A stretch of DNA of 64,000 bases, taken from NCBI RefSeq assembly GCF_019279795.1, contig NC_056745.1:1493306989-1493370988 (forward strand), in the 5' to 3' direction. This document shows, one piece after another, positions 41,072-52,390 of this stretch. The notes beneath the pieces are model-generated. The model saw only the letters and a program-made list of their open reading frames with translations. It did not search any database and was not told the origin of the DNA. Source of the DNA: Protopterus annectens (lineage: Eukaryota > Chordata > Ceratodontiformes > Protopteridae). The translations under genes were made by a program, and so were the position numbers. Positions within the stretch are counted from its first letter, which is position 1. Every line of letters begins with the position of its first letter.

Positions 41072-41815
41072 TTAAAGTAGTTTGTCAGATAGATAGACCT
41101 GTTTTTCTGAAGTGAGAAATGCCATCTGGGAAGTTGCATCCAAGCTTGCTCCCAGGAATACAGTCTTTTGACTGGGCACCAGTTGTGATTTATTTTCATT
41201 GATGGCGTACCCCAATGAAGTGAGAAGGCTTTTTACAAATGCTAGGTGCTGAAGTAGTAATTCCTGACTGTCCGCCTGAATCAAGCAGTCGTCCAAGTAT
41301 GGGAAAATTTGAATATTACTCTGCCTGCAGTATGCAATGGCTGGAGCCAGGCACTTTGTGAATACTCTGGGTGCAGTAGATAAGCCAAAGGGAAGTGCAG
41401 AGAACTGATAGTGCATAGAGCCTGCCCTGAAGCGTAGATATTTTCTGCATGACTCCCTTATGGGGATGTGCAGATAAGTTTCTTTTAAGTCTAGAGTGAC
41501 TAACCAGGCATCCTTGGCTAGCATAAGGAGAAACTGTTGCAGGGTAAGCATCTTGAATTTTGGGACCACCAGAAAGGTGTTGAGAGTTGATAGATCCAGG
41601 ATTGGGTGCCAAGAGTGGTCTTTTATGGGCAACAGGAAAAGTCTGGAGTAGAAACCCTGCCTGCTTTGTTCTACTGGAACAGGTTGAATAGCTCTGATAT
41701 TGAGCAGGGAAAATACTTGCTTTTGAGCCTCTGCCCACTGGTTTGGAGGTAGGTCTAGAAACCCGCTTGGGGTTGGCAGAGTATGGAAGTAGAATCTGTA
41801 CCCCCTGGAGTACAC
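41072..41815 (-). CDS. DIRS-3 reverse transcriptase, intact
   Basis: This 247-residue open frame covers the entire RT core: GFYSRLFLLPIKDHSWHPIL, WLVTLDLKETYLHIPI (catalytic Asp), FSALPFGLSTAPRVFTK, and YLDD at 41288-41299. SLGYAINENKSQLVPSQKTV and a FLGASLD stretch follow. It is the best-preserved RT of the window. The first Met is not necessarily the natural start, since the frame is linked to gag upstream in this family. RNase H would follow directly. Confidence 0.9.
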   Translation of the reverse strand: MYSRGYRFYFHTLPTPSGFLDLPPNQWAEAQKQVFSLLNIRAIQPVPVEQSRQGFYSRLFLLPIKDHSWHPILDLSTLNTFLVVPKFKMLTLQQFLLMLAKDAWLVTLDLKETYLHIPIRESCRKYLRFRAGSMHYQFSALPFGLSTAPRVFTKCLAPAIAYCRQSNIQIFPYLDDCLIQADSQELLLQHLAFVKSLLTSLGYAINENKSQLVPSQKTVFLGASLDATSQMAFLTSEKQVYLSDKLL

Positions 41816-41849
41816 TGTTTAGGACCCATCTGTTCTGAGTAATAGACAT

Positions 41850-43767
41850 CCAGTTTTTTGCATGAAGGGCAAGTTTTCTTCTTAGGGGCACAAGTAATTG
41901 GGCAGGGCTGGGCAGGATAATTGACAAGTCATTGTAAACTTTTTCCATAAGGGGCAGCTTACCACTCCCTATTTTAAAGGTGGGGGCACTCCATTGTTTA
42001 GATCTCTGCATACCCTGAGACTGTAGTCTGGGTGGCCTGTTTCCCCTGGGTTTGGTCTGAGAAGGCCTGGAAGGGGCTGGAAAGGACCAGTTTTTAGAAG
42101 GCCAATGCCTACTGAATCTATGTGGTTGCACTTCTAATAATTCTTTAACAGTTTGCATAGATTTTGCTTTTTCTTCCATCATCTTTTTAAGAACCTCTTC
42201 TGCTTTGGTGTCAAATAAACAGTCCTTATTTAAAGGAGCGTCTAGTGATTTGGATTTGTCATGATCTGGCAAGATTTGTTCCTTCAACCAAGCATGGCTT
42301 CTCAGTACAGACCCAGTGACTGCAGCCCTGCAAGATGCTTCTAGGGCATCAAAGCCACACTGCAAAGTATGCTTACTAACTTGGTTTGCAGAATGCATTA
42401 GCTCTTGTAAATCTTTATTTTCTGGCCAATCTGGAAGTAACACTATTTTTGTTTAATTATTTCCATAATATGCTGCTGGTACTTCAACATGTGAAACTGG
42501 CAATTCAATGCCCTGATGGCAAGAGTTGCAGAGGTATATACCTTCTTACCCCATATGTCTAAAGCTCTGGAATCCTTGTCTGAAGTGGTAGGATTTTTGG
42601 CTGTAGTAGCCTTAATACCCTTAGGTCCCTGGGAAATGGTCTCTGGATCCGCAGTAGGATTCTTGAGGAGAAATTTGTGGGATTCAGGTAATCTGTAGTA
42701 TCTTTCAGGTTTCCTAGGGGTTGGGGGTAAAGTATCTGGAGTAAGACTGGATTTCATAAAGACATCATCTACAACATCCAGGACAGGGTGTATAGCTAGA
42801 GGCCTGTGCTGAGGCAACTCTAAAAATTCTCAGAGTCTCTTTTTGAACTGAGTGTAGTCCTGGCATTCCTAATGGAAATGCTCTCTTTAAAGTATGCAAG
42901 GTTTCACCAAAAGAAAAGTCCTCTGGAGGGGAGGCAGAGGGAATGGATCCCTCTGCATCTGAATCCTCATAAGTAGATAAGGGCATGTCCTGATAATTAG
43001 AAGGGTCAGAGCCATCGGACTCTTGGTCTGAAGAATCAGAATGAAACTCAATTCTTTTTCTCTTAGCAGGGGAAGGATGGCTTCCCCTAATTAGGTTAAT
43101 AAGGTCTTCAGCCATTTTAAACATTTGTTTTTGGGGCATTGGAGCTTGAGCATGCACTTTGGTCACCAGTTTTCTAGGTGCAGTGCGTACTCTGGGCCTT
43201 AGAAACTCGGTAGTTTTAGCTAAAAACAAAGTTGTCTGTTTAATTCGAACATCGGTAGGTTGGAATACACCCTCAGAAGCTGGTGCCTGCAAAGCAGCTC
43301 CGGACCCATCCAAGGTAGAGACATCCGCAGGTTCAATGGTCGAAGAAGCATCTCGTGGCATACCAGACTCTGAATGGGTCTCAGCAGAGGCCTACAAATC
43401 TGTATAAGTGGGCATCCGGGGCTGCAAAGGCACCTCACTGAGTACCGGTGGACTGGCGACTAGCTTAAAGGAAGCGTCGCTGGCAGTTTTGGACCTATGC
43501 TGTCTCTCTCTGTCTTTATCTTTACGTTTTTTCATAAGATCGGTAGTATGATGGCTTATCGAAGCCATTTCAGAATACGGAGAAGAAGAGCGAAAGAATT
43601 TAGTGACAAAGAGAGCCCAATGACGAATGGCACGTATGTTAAACAAGGTACAAAACTGACAGCAAGGGACATTGTGGTCTGGGCCTAAACAGGTGACGCA
43701 GTAAGAATGAAAATCTCTGAGGTATTTGCTTTCCACAGGCAAGACAATTGTTAACTTTTTCTGACAT
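41850..43767 (-). pseudogene. DIRS-3 gag, several frame breaks
   Basis: The start ATG at 43767-43765 gives MSEKVNNCLACGKQIP, after which a one-base shift leads to 43742-43392 (DFHSYCVTCLGPDHNVPCCQ, with the paired cysteines). Frames 43361-42765 (Ser/Thr-rich, MFKMAEDLINLIRGSHPS, FGETLHTLK), 42817-42443 (YYRLPESHKFLLK, VYTSATLAIRALNCQFHM) and 42443-41890 (HTLQCGFDALEASCR, HAWLKEQ, RG-rich tail) follow. Four frames are needed for a product of about 620 residues, and all conserved blocks of DIRS-2 gag are present in order. Confidence 0.85.
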
Positions 43768-43901
43768 CAGTTAGAACAAGAAAAAAGGATCCCCAATGGG
43801 GTACATAGCTTTAGAAGACTTCAGGATTACCAAACTCACAAAAATTTCCGTTAGCGGCCGACCGGCACTTGCAAACTACTTCTGCTTCGGGCTCCCGCTT
43901 G

Positions 43902-44070
43902 GCAAAAAAGACTAGTGTGATGGCATCGGCTGCCTATTTTATTCCCCTGACGACCTGACGTCATGGAAGAAGCAACAGCAACCAATGCAGAAATCCTAAG
44001 ACTCTGGTATTCGGGCCGACTGAGGGCTACCTGCAGGCAGATAACCCTATTGTGATGACTGCAACAGTGA
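43902..44070 (-). repeat. DIRS-3 terminal inverted repeat at the element's 5' end
   Basis: It contains a perfect CRE, TGACGTCA at 43956-43963, and a degraded TATA near 43937-43944, in the position matched by DIRS-2 5026-5053. Confidence 0.8.
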
Positions 44071-44084
44071 AACACGAAGAACAT

Positions 44085-44880
44085 CTGCTTTTAATAGGCC
44101 CATTTTAGCGCATGCAGCACTAGTTATTCCCCTTTCCCGAATCGAGCAGGAACTGGGCCAGTACAGTTATCTCAGGGAGTATATTGCCTGACGCATTAAA
44201 ATGCCCTCATTACATCCCAGCCTGTGAACTCTAAGGAGGTCATCGTGTGCATGATTTAGTACTCGTCTTGTGCAGGCACATGTTTATAGAGGACATGTTT
44301 CATATAATGACTGAGGCTTGCAAACCAAACACAAGGAAGTCGTACCTAAAATGGAAAAGATTTTTCCTCTAGCGTCTTGCCAAATAAGCAGGATCCAAGT
44401 CACCTGCAACCCATCTGACTGTCATTTGCCTTGCATACCTTTACAAATCTAAGCTAGTTTTGTCTGTTTGGAAAGGTATGTAAATACATACAGGTACATA
44501 CCCGAGATACCTGAGGCTGTTTGAGGGTCTCCATTATCTCATCTTGCCCACCCTCAGAGCCTCCAGTGAATTCTTTATTTCTATTCAAGCAGTTTTTTTT
44601 AAATGGGGTACTCTTAGCTCAGACAACACAAAAAGGAAATTATCCCACCATGAAAGCTCAACTGTGGAAAGTAAAAACTGATCTTGACACCCTTTGAATT
44701 GACTGCTTAGTTCCCCTAAAGTACCTGTGCAGCACTTTTTTTAGTGGTTGTAATTTCTGCTAGAAAAATGTCTGAGATGCTATTTTTTAATGTGCAAAGA
44801 ACCATTTTTAATATTCCAAAACATGTCAGCTGTACTTTTGTGTTCAAAGCAGTAGTAGTGTGACTTTCTTTGACTTGGGT
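44085..44880 (+). pseudogene. DIRS-A, right part with recombinase relic
   Basis: Translations of the plus strand recover decayed recombinase sequence. Near 44700 TPFELTA matches PPFEPAA of DIRS-2, and near 44740-44850 ALFLVVVISARKMSEMLFFN matches the AFLL..TSARRVSELQAF block, followed by IFNIPKHVS for IIFHHDRVS. The catalytic Arg context SAR is still legible. This is the continuation of 35161-38546 beyond DIRS-3. The region 44085-44650 is too degraded to assign with certainty. Confidence 0.6.
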
Positions 44881-45090
44881 TATTCATCTTGTGTTATTTT
44901 CAGACTCCTAGAACAAGTGGAGAGAATCCTGCTTGTACTGTACATGCTTAGGCAACTACAATGCTATCCAAGAAAATCAAAAAAGTCAGTGTGGTGGTGG
45001 TTAGCACAAACTGCTAAAGTTGTGAATGTTAGTGAGACGCTTCCTGTGCCAAGGGTGGTTTGAATCTTTCTAGATGTTCTTCGTGTTTCA

Positions 45091-45257
45091 CTGTTGCAGT
45101 CATTACATTTGGGTTATCTGCCTGCAGGTAGCCCTCAGCCAGCCTGAATATCAAAGTTTTGGATCCCTGCGTCGGATGCTCTCTCTTCTTCCATGACGTC
45201 AGGTCATCAGGGGTATAAAGCATGCATCCGATGCCATTACATCAGTCTTTCTAGCCA
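45091..45257 (+). repeat. DIRS-4 left inverted terminal repeat with CRE/TATA
   Basis: It pairs with about 56580-56734 as reverse complement. TGACGTCA is at 45194-45201 and TATAAAG at 45214-45220, 150 bp before the gag ATG. The right copy has a degraded CRE. Confidence 0.82.
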
Positions 45258-45367
45258 TGCGGTGCCAGTCGGCCAGCTCCTGAAATTTTTGTTTTCAAGT
45301 TTCAGAACCGAAGTCTTCAAAAAAACTAAGTACCCCATTTGGGATCCTTTTTCTTGCTCTAAACCAA

Positions 45368-47291
45368 TGTCAGTAAAAGTTAACAATTGTCTTACCTGTG
45401 GAAAGCAAATACCCCATAAAGATTTTCATTCATACTGCATTCCTTGCCTAGGCCCCAGACCACAACGTCTCTTGCTGTTTGTTTTGTGCCTTATTCATTC
45501 CTCGATCTATTCATTGTCAGTTCATTTTTGCATCAAACTATTTTGATACTTGGTTTAATTATCCAGAAATTGCTTCCGTAAACCATCAGACTACCATCAT
45601 TCCGAAAAAAGTAAAGATAAAGACAGACTGCATAGGTCCAAAGCTGCCAATGATGCTTCCGTTAAGCTAGTCGCCAGTTCACCGGTACTCAGTGAGGCAC
45701 TTTTGCAGTCCCTGATACCCCATACTTCAGATTCGCAGGCCTCTACTGAGACCCATTCGGATTCCGGTATGCCGCGAGATGCTTCTTCGACCATGGAACC
45801 TGCAGATGTCTCTACCTTGGATGGGTCTGGAGCCGCTGTGCAGGCACCGGCTTCTGAGGGTGTATTCAGGCCTATTGACTTGCATGTCAAACTGATGCCA
45901 TCTTCTTCAAGGCCAAAAACTTGACCCACGCCTAGAAAACTGATTTTCAAACTGCATGGTCAGGCACATATGCCTAAAAAACAAATGATAAGAATGGTTG
46001 AAGACCTTATTACTTTAATTAGGGGAAGCCAACCTTCTCCCTCTAAGAGACCTAGAACTGATTTTCCTTCTGATTCTTCTGATCAGGATTCTGAAATTTC
46101 TGTGTCTTCTGATTACCAAGATTTGCCCTTATCTACCTATGAGGATTCTGATGCAGAGGACCCCATTCCCTCTGTTTCCCCTCCAGAAGACTTTTCTTTT
46201 GGTGAAACCTTGCACACCCTTAGGGAGCAGTTCCACTGGGAGAGCCAGGATTACTCTGACTCCAAAAAGAGGCTTAGGGAAGTCTTACTCCTCCCTCAAC
46301 ACAGGCCTTTAGCTATCCCTTCTGTCCTGGACATTGTAGATGATGCCTTTTTGGAATCTAGCCTGGCCCCAGACACTTTACCTCCAGCTCCCAGGAAACC
46401 TGACCGGTATTACAGAGTACCTGACTTTCACAAGTTCCTCTTCAAGAATCCACTGCGGACCCAGAGACCATTTCCCAGGGACCTAAAGGCATTAAGGCTA
46501 CTACTGCCAAAAACCCTAACCCCTCTGATAGAGATTCCAGGGCCTTGGACAGATGGGGTAAGAAGGTATGCACCTCTGCTACTTTGGCCATTAGGGCCTT
46601 AAACTGCCAGTTTCATATGTTAAAGTATCAGCAGCATATTATGGGATTACTTGAACAGAAAATGATGATAATTCCTGACTCTGCTGAAAATAAAGAATTA
46701 CAGGATTTAATGCATTTTACTGTACAAGTTGGTAAACATACTTTGCAATGTGGTTTTGACTCTTTAGAAGCATCTGGCAGGGCTGCTGTCACTGGGTCTG
46801 TTCTTAGAAGGCATGCTTGGCTTAAGGAGCAAAATTTGCCATAACATGTTAAAGCTAAATTACTGGTTGCTCCCTTAAACCAAGACCGCCTGTTTGGCAA
46901 CAAAGCAGAAGTCGTCCTTAAAAAGATGGAGGAAAAAGCTAAATCTATCCAAACTGTTAAAGATTTCCTGCAAGTACAGCCTCCCAGATTTAGAAGGCAT
47001 TGGCCTTCTAAGAATTGGTCCTTTCCTGTATCTTCCAGGCCTTCTCAGTCTAAATCCAGGAACAGCAGACCACCTAGGCTACAGTCTCAAGGTACTCACA
47101 AGCCTAAGCAGTGTGGCGCTCCCACTTCTAAAGCTGGAAGTAGTAAGACACCCCCTATGGAAAACTGTCACAATGACTTAATCTTAAACCTTTCTAGCCC
47201 TGCTCAACTGCCTGCTCCCTTACAGGGAAAGATCACCTTGCATGCAAAAAAACTGGGAACTCATTACCTAGGGCAAATGGGTTTCAAATAG
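45368..47291 (+). pseudogene. DIRS-4 gag, broken
   Basis: The start ATG at 45368 gives MSVKVNNCLTCGKQIPHKDF with the first cysteine pair, then CIPCLG; a shift near 45455 loses the rest of the cysteine region. Later frames: 45970-46440 (RMVEDLITLIRGSQPSPSKR, FGETLHTLREQFHW, YYRVPDFHKFLF), 46545-46844 (VCTSATLAIRALNCQFHM, TLQCGFDSLEAS, HAWLKEQ) and 46926-47291 (MEEKAKSIQTVKDFL and a basic Ser-rich tail). A TAA near 46842 and three shifts prevent a product. Confidence 0.85.
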
Positions 47292-47299
47292 TTTCCCAA

Positions 47300-47940
47300 G
47301 GATACAAATTCCACTTCTACACCTTACGAACCCCAAACGGTTAGCCAGATCTACCCCCAAATCAGTGGGCAGAGGCTCAAAAGCAGGTTCTCTCTCTTCT
47401 AAGTATCAGGGCTATTCAGCCTGTCCCAGCAGAAGAAAGGGGGACGAGTGTTTTACTCAAGACTTTTCCTAGTACCCAGAAAAGACAGCTTCTGGCATCC
47501 TATCCTGGACCTCTGTTATTCTAAACACCTTTTTGGTAATCCCAAAATTCAAAATGTTAACACTTCATCAGCTGCTTCCTATGCTAGGCAAAGATGCCTG
47601 GTTAGCAACCTTAGACTTAAAGGAAGCTTACCTGCACATTCCAATAAGGGAATCTTGCAGGAAATACCTACGCTTCAGAGCAGGCTACATGCACGATCAG
47701 TTCTCTGCACTTCCCTTTGGCTTATCTACTGCGCCCAGAGTATTCACAAAGTGCCTAGCTCCAGTCATTGCATTTTGCAGGCAAAGAAATATTCAAATAT
47801 ACCCATACTTGGACGATTGTCTAATTCGGGCTGAAAGCCAGGACATGCTATTAAATCATCTGGCATTTGTAAAGAAACTGCTAACCTCACTGGGGTACAC
47901 CATAAACGAAAAGAAATCTCGTCTGGTACCCTGCCAATAA
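47300..47940 (+). pseudogene. DIRS-4 reverse transcriptase
   Basis: The fingers read near 47440-47520 (FYSRLFLVPRKDSFWHPILD), then a frame change. Frame 47533-47940 has KMLTLHQLLPMLGKDAWLAT, LDLKEAYLHIPI (catalytic Asp), FSALPFGLSTAPRVFTK and YLDD at 47806-47817. It ends with a TAA in place of the Lys-type residue after LVPCQ. RNase H continues after that stop. The active-site residues are intact while the frame is broken in at least two places. Confidence 0.87.
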
Positions 47941-49013
47941 ATTGTATTCCTGGGAGCAAGCTTGAACACAACTTCCCAGATGGCTTACCTCACGCCAGAG
48001 AAACAAGTTTATTTGACAGATTACTTCAAACTACTGGCCACAAAGACCCAGCTATCTGCAAGGAAAATCCTGCAAGCCCTGGGGTTCATGGCCTCTTGCT
48101 AATTCCATATGCAAGACTGCATATGAGGAAACTACAATGGTATCTAAAAAGCTTATGGTGTCAACATTCTCAGGACCTGGAATCAATGATTCCTATCATT
48201 CCTTGTATAAAGAGAGAGTTCCTTTGGTGGACAGAGGCCTGCTACCACAACAAGGAGTGCCATTCACTCTACCCCCTGCCGTCAAACCCTAACAACAGAT
48301 GCATCAGACTATGCATGGGGGACTCACTTGGCAGGGCAGTGCATTCAGGGCATATGGAACCCAAGTCTGATGCACCTGCATATCAGTCTTATTCCAGGAC
48401 AATTATTGGTAAAGATAGACAATACCACTATTATGTGGCATATAAACAAGCAGGGGGGAACCCACTTGTACCCTCTCTGCAGACTAGCCATGGCACTGTG
48501 GAACACAGCCTTGAGCTACCGAGTGCAACCTACAAGCTCAATTCCTGCCAGGCAAGCTAAATTCACTGGCCGGCGACCTAAGCAGAAATCTGTTGGACCC
48601 ACACGAGTGGAAACTGGAACCAATGATTTCCAACATTTTGAGAAACAAATGGGGGAACCCAGAGATAGACCTGTTTGCCTCCCTTCAGAACTACCATTTG
48701 GACAAATTCTGTACAAGGACTTCCCACAGTCAAGCTTGGATGCCCTGTACTTCACCTGGGGAAGCCTCTCAGTTTATGCCTTTCCCCTTCTGCCTCTCCT
48801 CTCGAAAGTTCTGCTAAAGATCAAACAGGTCAAACCAGCAACACTGATTGCACCAGACTGGCCACGACAGCACTGGTACCCCTCTTGCACAGTATGTCAC
48901 TGCTGGAACCATGGTACCTGCCTCAGACCCCTTCACTGCTGTTCCAGCAAGAGGGCCAGATTCTGCACCCCCAGCTTCAAACCCTGAACCTTGCAGCCTG
49001 GCTAATTCCCTGA
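47941..49013 (+). pseudogene. DIRS-4 RNase H and connection domain
   Basis: Translated pieces: ARKILQALGFMA near 48060-48090, a WYLKSLWCQHSQ segment, a TDASDYAWG-type catalytic block near 48296-48320, KIDNTTIMWHINKQGG near 48412 and a PLCRLAMALWN stretch. The HINQKEML block with the catalytic Glu is lost to a deletion near 48380. Near 48640-48860 come EIDLFASLQN, AFPLLPLLSKVLLKIKQ and LIAPDWPRQHWYP. The frame ends at the LINE insertion. Confidence 0.85.
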
Positions 49014-49177
49014 GCTGTCCAATAACATCCCTCTGTAAGCAGGTGTTTATTTATTTATTTATTTATTTCAGTTTGATTACCGGGTAAGTCCACTGGGCCA
49101 AGAAGTACCCATTTTCAGTGGAGGCCCGGGGAGAAAAGCTCCAAGGAAGTACAACCAGGATACAATACAAGAGATAA

Positions 49178-49455
49178 ATTTACAATTTACAATCATGGAT
49201 ACAATACAAGAGAATTTACAATAGAATGTGCACACAGCAAGAGTTCAAAATTAAAACACTGCAATGTCACTTTTTCCTTCCATTCAAATATATACAGGAA
49301 CAAAATCTGTAGGACACCACAGAAAGAAAGGGTGGTATTTTCAAGCCAGGGTTTCCACTGAGAAAAATTTACAATTTACAATCATGGATACAATACAAGA
49401 GATAATTTACAATAGAATGTGCACACAGAAAGAGTTCAAAATTAAAACACTGCAA
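49178..49455. repeat. Tandem duplication in the LINE-T 3' UTR
   Basis: A block of about 85 bp (with TCATGGATACAATACAAGAG and GTTCAAAATTAAAACACTGC) at 49178-49264 recurs at 49365-49455 with small changes. Confidence 0.8.
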
Positions 49456-49699
49456 TAGGATAATAGAAACAGAAAGTCACACGGCAAGTATACATAATTA
49501 GGACACAGCAAAGGAAATTTACAGAGGAAAGTAACACAGTACTGAGAAAGCTAGATAACAAAAGGTATAACATTTTTTTTTTTTTTTTGCAATATTTTCA
49601 TCTTGCAGTCAGGTGAGAGTCAGCAAAACCATTAGCTGAATTTAGAAAGCAGAAGGGTTCTAGAGTAGAGGGGCTTAGAGTAGAAAAACCTTGGAATTA

Positions 49700-51313
49700 T
49701 GTAGGGTGAACGCAGGAACATTTCCATTTAGAAGAAAGGTGTAAGAAGAGTTGGGATTTGAAGTATTCCGTGTTAGGTATGGTCCTAAGAGAAGGAGGGA
49801 GAGAGTTCCATTTTCTACCTAGAGAGAGGGAAAGTAGTAGCTGGCCGGCGGGATGTTTGGGTCTGGGAATGGAGATTAGATTTTGGTGTTCGGATCGTAA
49901 GGATTGGTTAGGGATGTAAGGGGGAAGGATGTTGGATAAGGCAGGGCATTTTTCTGGGTAGTATATTAATTTGTGAGTGGTAGTTAGTAGTAGATAGTCA
50001 AGGTGGTTGGGAAGTTCTAACCATTTCAGAGATTGAAGGGAGAGGCAGTGGTGAGTTGAGATTTTGGAATTGGTGGCGAATTTAGAGATTTTATTATAGC
50101 AAGTTTCAAGTTTAGAGGTAAGGGAGGCAGACAGATTAGTTAGAAGAGGGGCACCATAAAGTAGAGAGGGAAGGAGGTAGCAAGGGATTGCCTAGAGTAT
50201 TTTGAGAGAAATAGGTTATTCCTGTAGAGCATACCTAACTTATGGTGGGCTTTTTTTATGTTTTGTTGTATGTGGAGGTCGAATTTGAGGTGTTCGTCAA
50301 TGGTTATGCCAAGGAGTTTAGCCGAGGGGACCACTTCTGTAGGGGTGTTGGTTTGGCTGAGGATCTTGAAAATGTTTTTGTCAAAGGAAGATACCTTGGT
50401 AGGGAGAAATATTAGTATTTTCGATTTATTGGAATTGAGGGAGAGATGGTTTTGATGCATCCAGTTTTCAGTAGTAGAAAAAGCTGTTTGTGTTTTAGTG
50501 AGAAGTTCAGAAAAGTTAGGGGCGGTACAGACTAAGGTAGAGTCATCGGCGTATTGGATGACCGAAGTATTGGGGAGAGCCGAGTGAAGGTTGTTTATGA
50601 AGATGTTGAAAAGTATGGGACCAAGGATGGATCCCTGAGGGACTCCAGTAGGGGTGGGTAAAAAGGTGGAAGTAAAGTTCTTCCATCTGACAGCCTGAGA
50701 TCTGTCAGAGAGGTAACTGGAGAACCAGGATAGAGTATTAGTGGAGAGATTAAGGTTGGAGAGATGGAAGAGAAGGTGTGTATGTGAGATGGTGTCAAAG
50801 GCTTTAGACAGATCTAGAACTGTAGATACAAGAAGTCTGGAATTTCGGGATTGATTAACTGTTTCTAAGAAGGAAAGTAGGGCAATTATATTGCTGTGAC
50901 CAGGACGGAACCTGTGTTGGGTGTGTGTAAGTAACTGATTCTGAGTTAAGAAGGGTAAAAGTTGGGAGTGGACACATTTGTCTAGAATTTTAGAAATTGG
51001 AGAGAGGAGGGCTATGGGGCAGAAATTAGAAATGGAGTTGTTTTTACCTCCTTTATGAAGTGGTAGAATGTAGGCAGAGAGCCAAAGTTTGGGTACGTAT
51101 GATTCTTTTAATGATCGGTTAATCAGGATGCTTATTGGGAAAGCAATTCCTTCGGCTGCGCATTTGAGGAAGGAGGAAGGAATGTTGTTGGGGGCATTAG
51201 AACAAGGCGTTAGTTTGGATAAGAGCTTCTTTATACATGTTGTGGAAACTGGTTTGAGTTGGAAATTAGGGTGACAGTCATTAGAAGAACTGAGGAAGGT
51301 GGAAGGATTGATG
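49700..51313 (-). CDS. LINE-T reverse transcriptase region
   Basis: The minus strand reads the core in one frame with no Met for a long stretch: PLHKGGKNNSISNF (fingers, near 51050), HRFRPGHSNIIALLSFLE, STVLDLSKAFDTISH (catalytic Asp), TPTGVPQGSILGPILF, and YADD at 50542-50553. The thumb and C-terminal part follow: MHQNHLSLNSNKSKILIFLP at 50460-50400, LLGITIDEHLKFD, and a WNSLPPSL ending near 49810. The frame appears open from about 51310 to 50140, after which a shift is needed for the C-terminus. RT would copy LINE RNA at the APE nick. Confidence 0.85.
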
Positions 51314-52390
51314 TCAGGGAAAGTATTGGTTAGCTTGGCTATAGAATCTGTGAAGAAGGAGTTGGAGAGAGCTCAGTTCATTGTCTGTTAAACTAGGGTC
51401 AGGGCAGGGGTTATTTCTTGAGCCAGGATGGAGAAGAGAGTTAATGGATTTCCAGAATTGTTTTGGGTTATTATTATTGGACTGAAGTTTGTTGTAATAG
51501 TTTTTTTTATCCCAGGTAATTAGTTTTTTTACTTGGTTGCAGAGTTGGGTATATTGGAGCAAAGCGGAAGACATTTTACTTTTCTGATAGAGCTTCCAGG
51601 TTTTATCTCCGAGTTGCATAGTGTGTTTAGTTTCTTTGGTTAGCCAAGGAGCAGAATTGGCTTTAATTCGTTTGTTTGTTAGGGGGGCTAGGGAGTTAAG
51701 GGTGTTTAGGAAGATGGAGTTAAGATGTTCTACGGCATCATCAAGGGAGAGAGTGCGAAGGATTTGCCAATTAATTTGTTTGAGGATGTTGGAGAAAGTA
51801 GAGGGATTGAAATTACTAAGGTTGTGAGTTTGGATGTAATGATGCTGGTATTGTGAGGGGTTAGCTGAGCGATGAATAAAGGCAGGGAGATGGTCACTAA
51901 ATGTGTCAGGGATAGTTCCAGACAGAGAGATTTTGTTAGGATGGGAAACTAAGATCCAATCTATGATGGATCCTGGGGGGTGTTTTTTGTTATGTCTGGT
52001 GGTAGAATGGATTACTTGGGAGAAGTTGAAGAGGTTGATAGCTAAGGAGGGGGAAAGTGTTTTGATTTTGTTCCAATCAATGTTGACGTCGCCTAGAATA
52101 AATGTTTCATATTTTATTTCAGATGAGGCCCAGTGGAGGATATTCTCAAGGGTAGAGATATTATCGCCTGGAGAGATGTATAGGGAGCTGAAGCAGACAT
52201 TTTTATGTTTATTGATTTGGAGCAGACCTGCGGTAATTTCAGTGTTTTTCAATAGGGGGATTGGGATTATGGAGAGCAGGTTAAAGTAGATTAGGGCAGA
52301 GCCTCCACCTTTTTTATTTAAACAAAAGCAGGAGGCAAGGCAGTCAGAAATAGCACCAAAACTCCAAGTCCAATGGTATGTATATTTCAC
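51314..52390 (-). CDS. LINE-T APE endonuclease domain, C-terminal two thirds
   Basis: The frame continues the APE domain after the PLE insertion: NKKGGGSALIYFNLL, LLQINKHKNVCFSSLYISPG, FILGDVNIDWNK, GSIIDWILVSHPNKIS and DTFSDHLPAF, the last with the catalytic Asp/His pair (SDH). Downstream is a linker with LNSLAPLTNKRIKANSAPWL and KQFWKSINSLLHPG, typical of APE-RT LINEs. The first 25 or so residues of the open frame (to about 52327) come from the inserted PLE. The frame ends at a stop at 51314 just before RT. Confidence 0.85.
   Translation of the reverse strand: MKYTYHWTWSFGAISDCLASCFCLNKKGGGSALIYFNLLSIIPIPLLKNTEITAGLLQINKHKNVCFSSLYISPGDNISTLENILHWASSEIKYETFILGDVNIDWNKIKTLSPSLAINLFNFSQVIHSTTRHNKKHPPGSIIDWILVSHPNKISLSGTIPDTFSDHLPAFIHRSANPSQYQHHYIQTHNLSNFNPSTFSNILKQINWQILRTLSLDDAVEHLNSIFLNTLNSLAPLTNKRIKANSAPWLTKETKHTMQLGDKTWKLYQKSKMSSALLQYTQLCNQVKKLITWDKKNYYNKLQSNNNNPKQFWKSINSLLHPGSRNNPCPDPSLTDNELSSLQLLLHRFYSQANQYFP

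Larger units (their letters stand above)
38547..44084 (-). mobile_element. DIRS-3, nearly complete minus-strand DIRS nested in DIRS-A
   Basis: Reading the minus strand: left end at 44084, terminal repeat 43902-44070, gag, RT, RNase H, recombinase, internal complementary region 38902-38996, terminal repeat 38591-38760, end at 38547. The element is 5.5 kb with no large insertion. DIRS-A coding sequence is continuous across it (RNase H C-terminal block before, recombinase after). RT is intact; gag, RNase H and recombinase have frameshifts. Confidence 0.92.

Noticed and set aside
51621-52289. Plus-strand ORFs over the LINE-T endonuclease
   Set aside because: They are antisense shadows; the minus strand has clear APE motifs.
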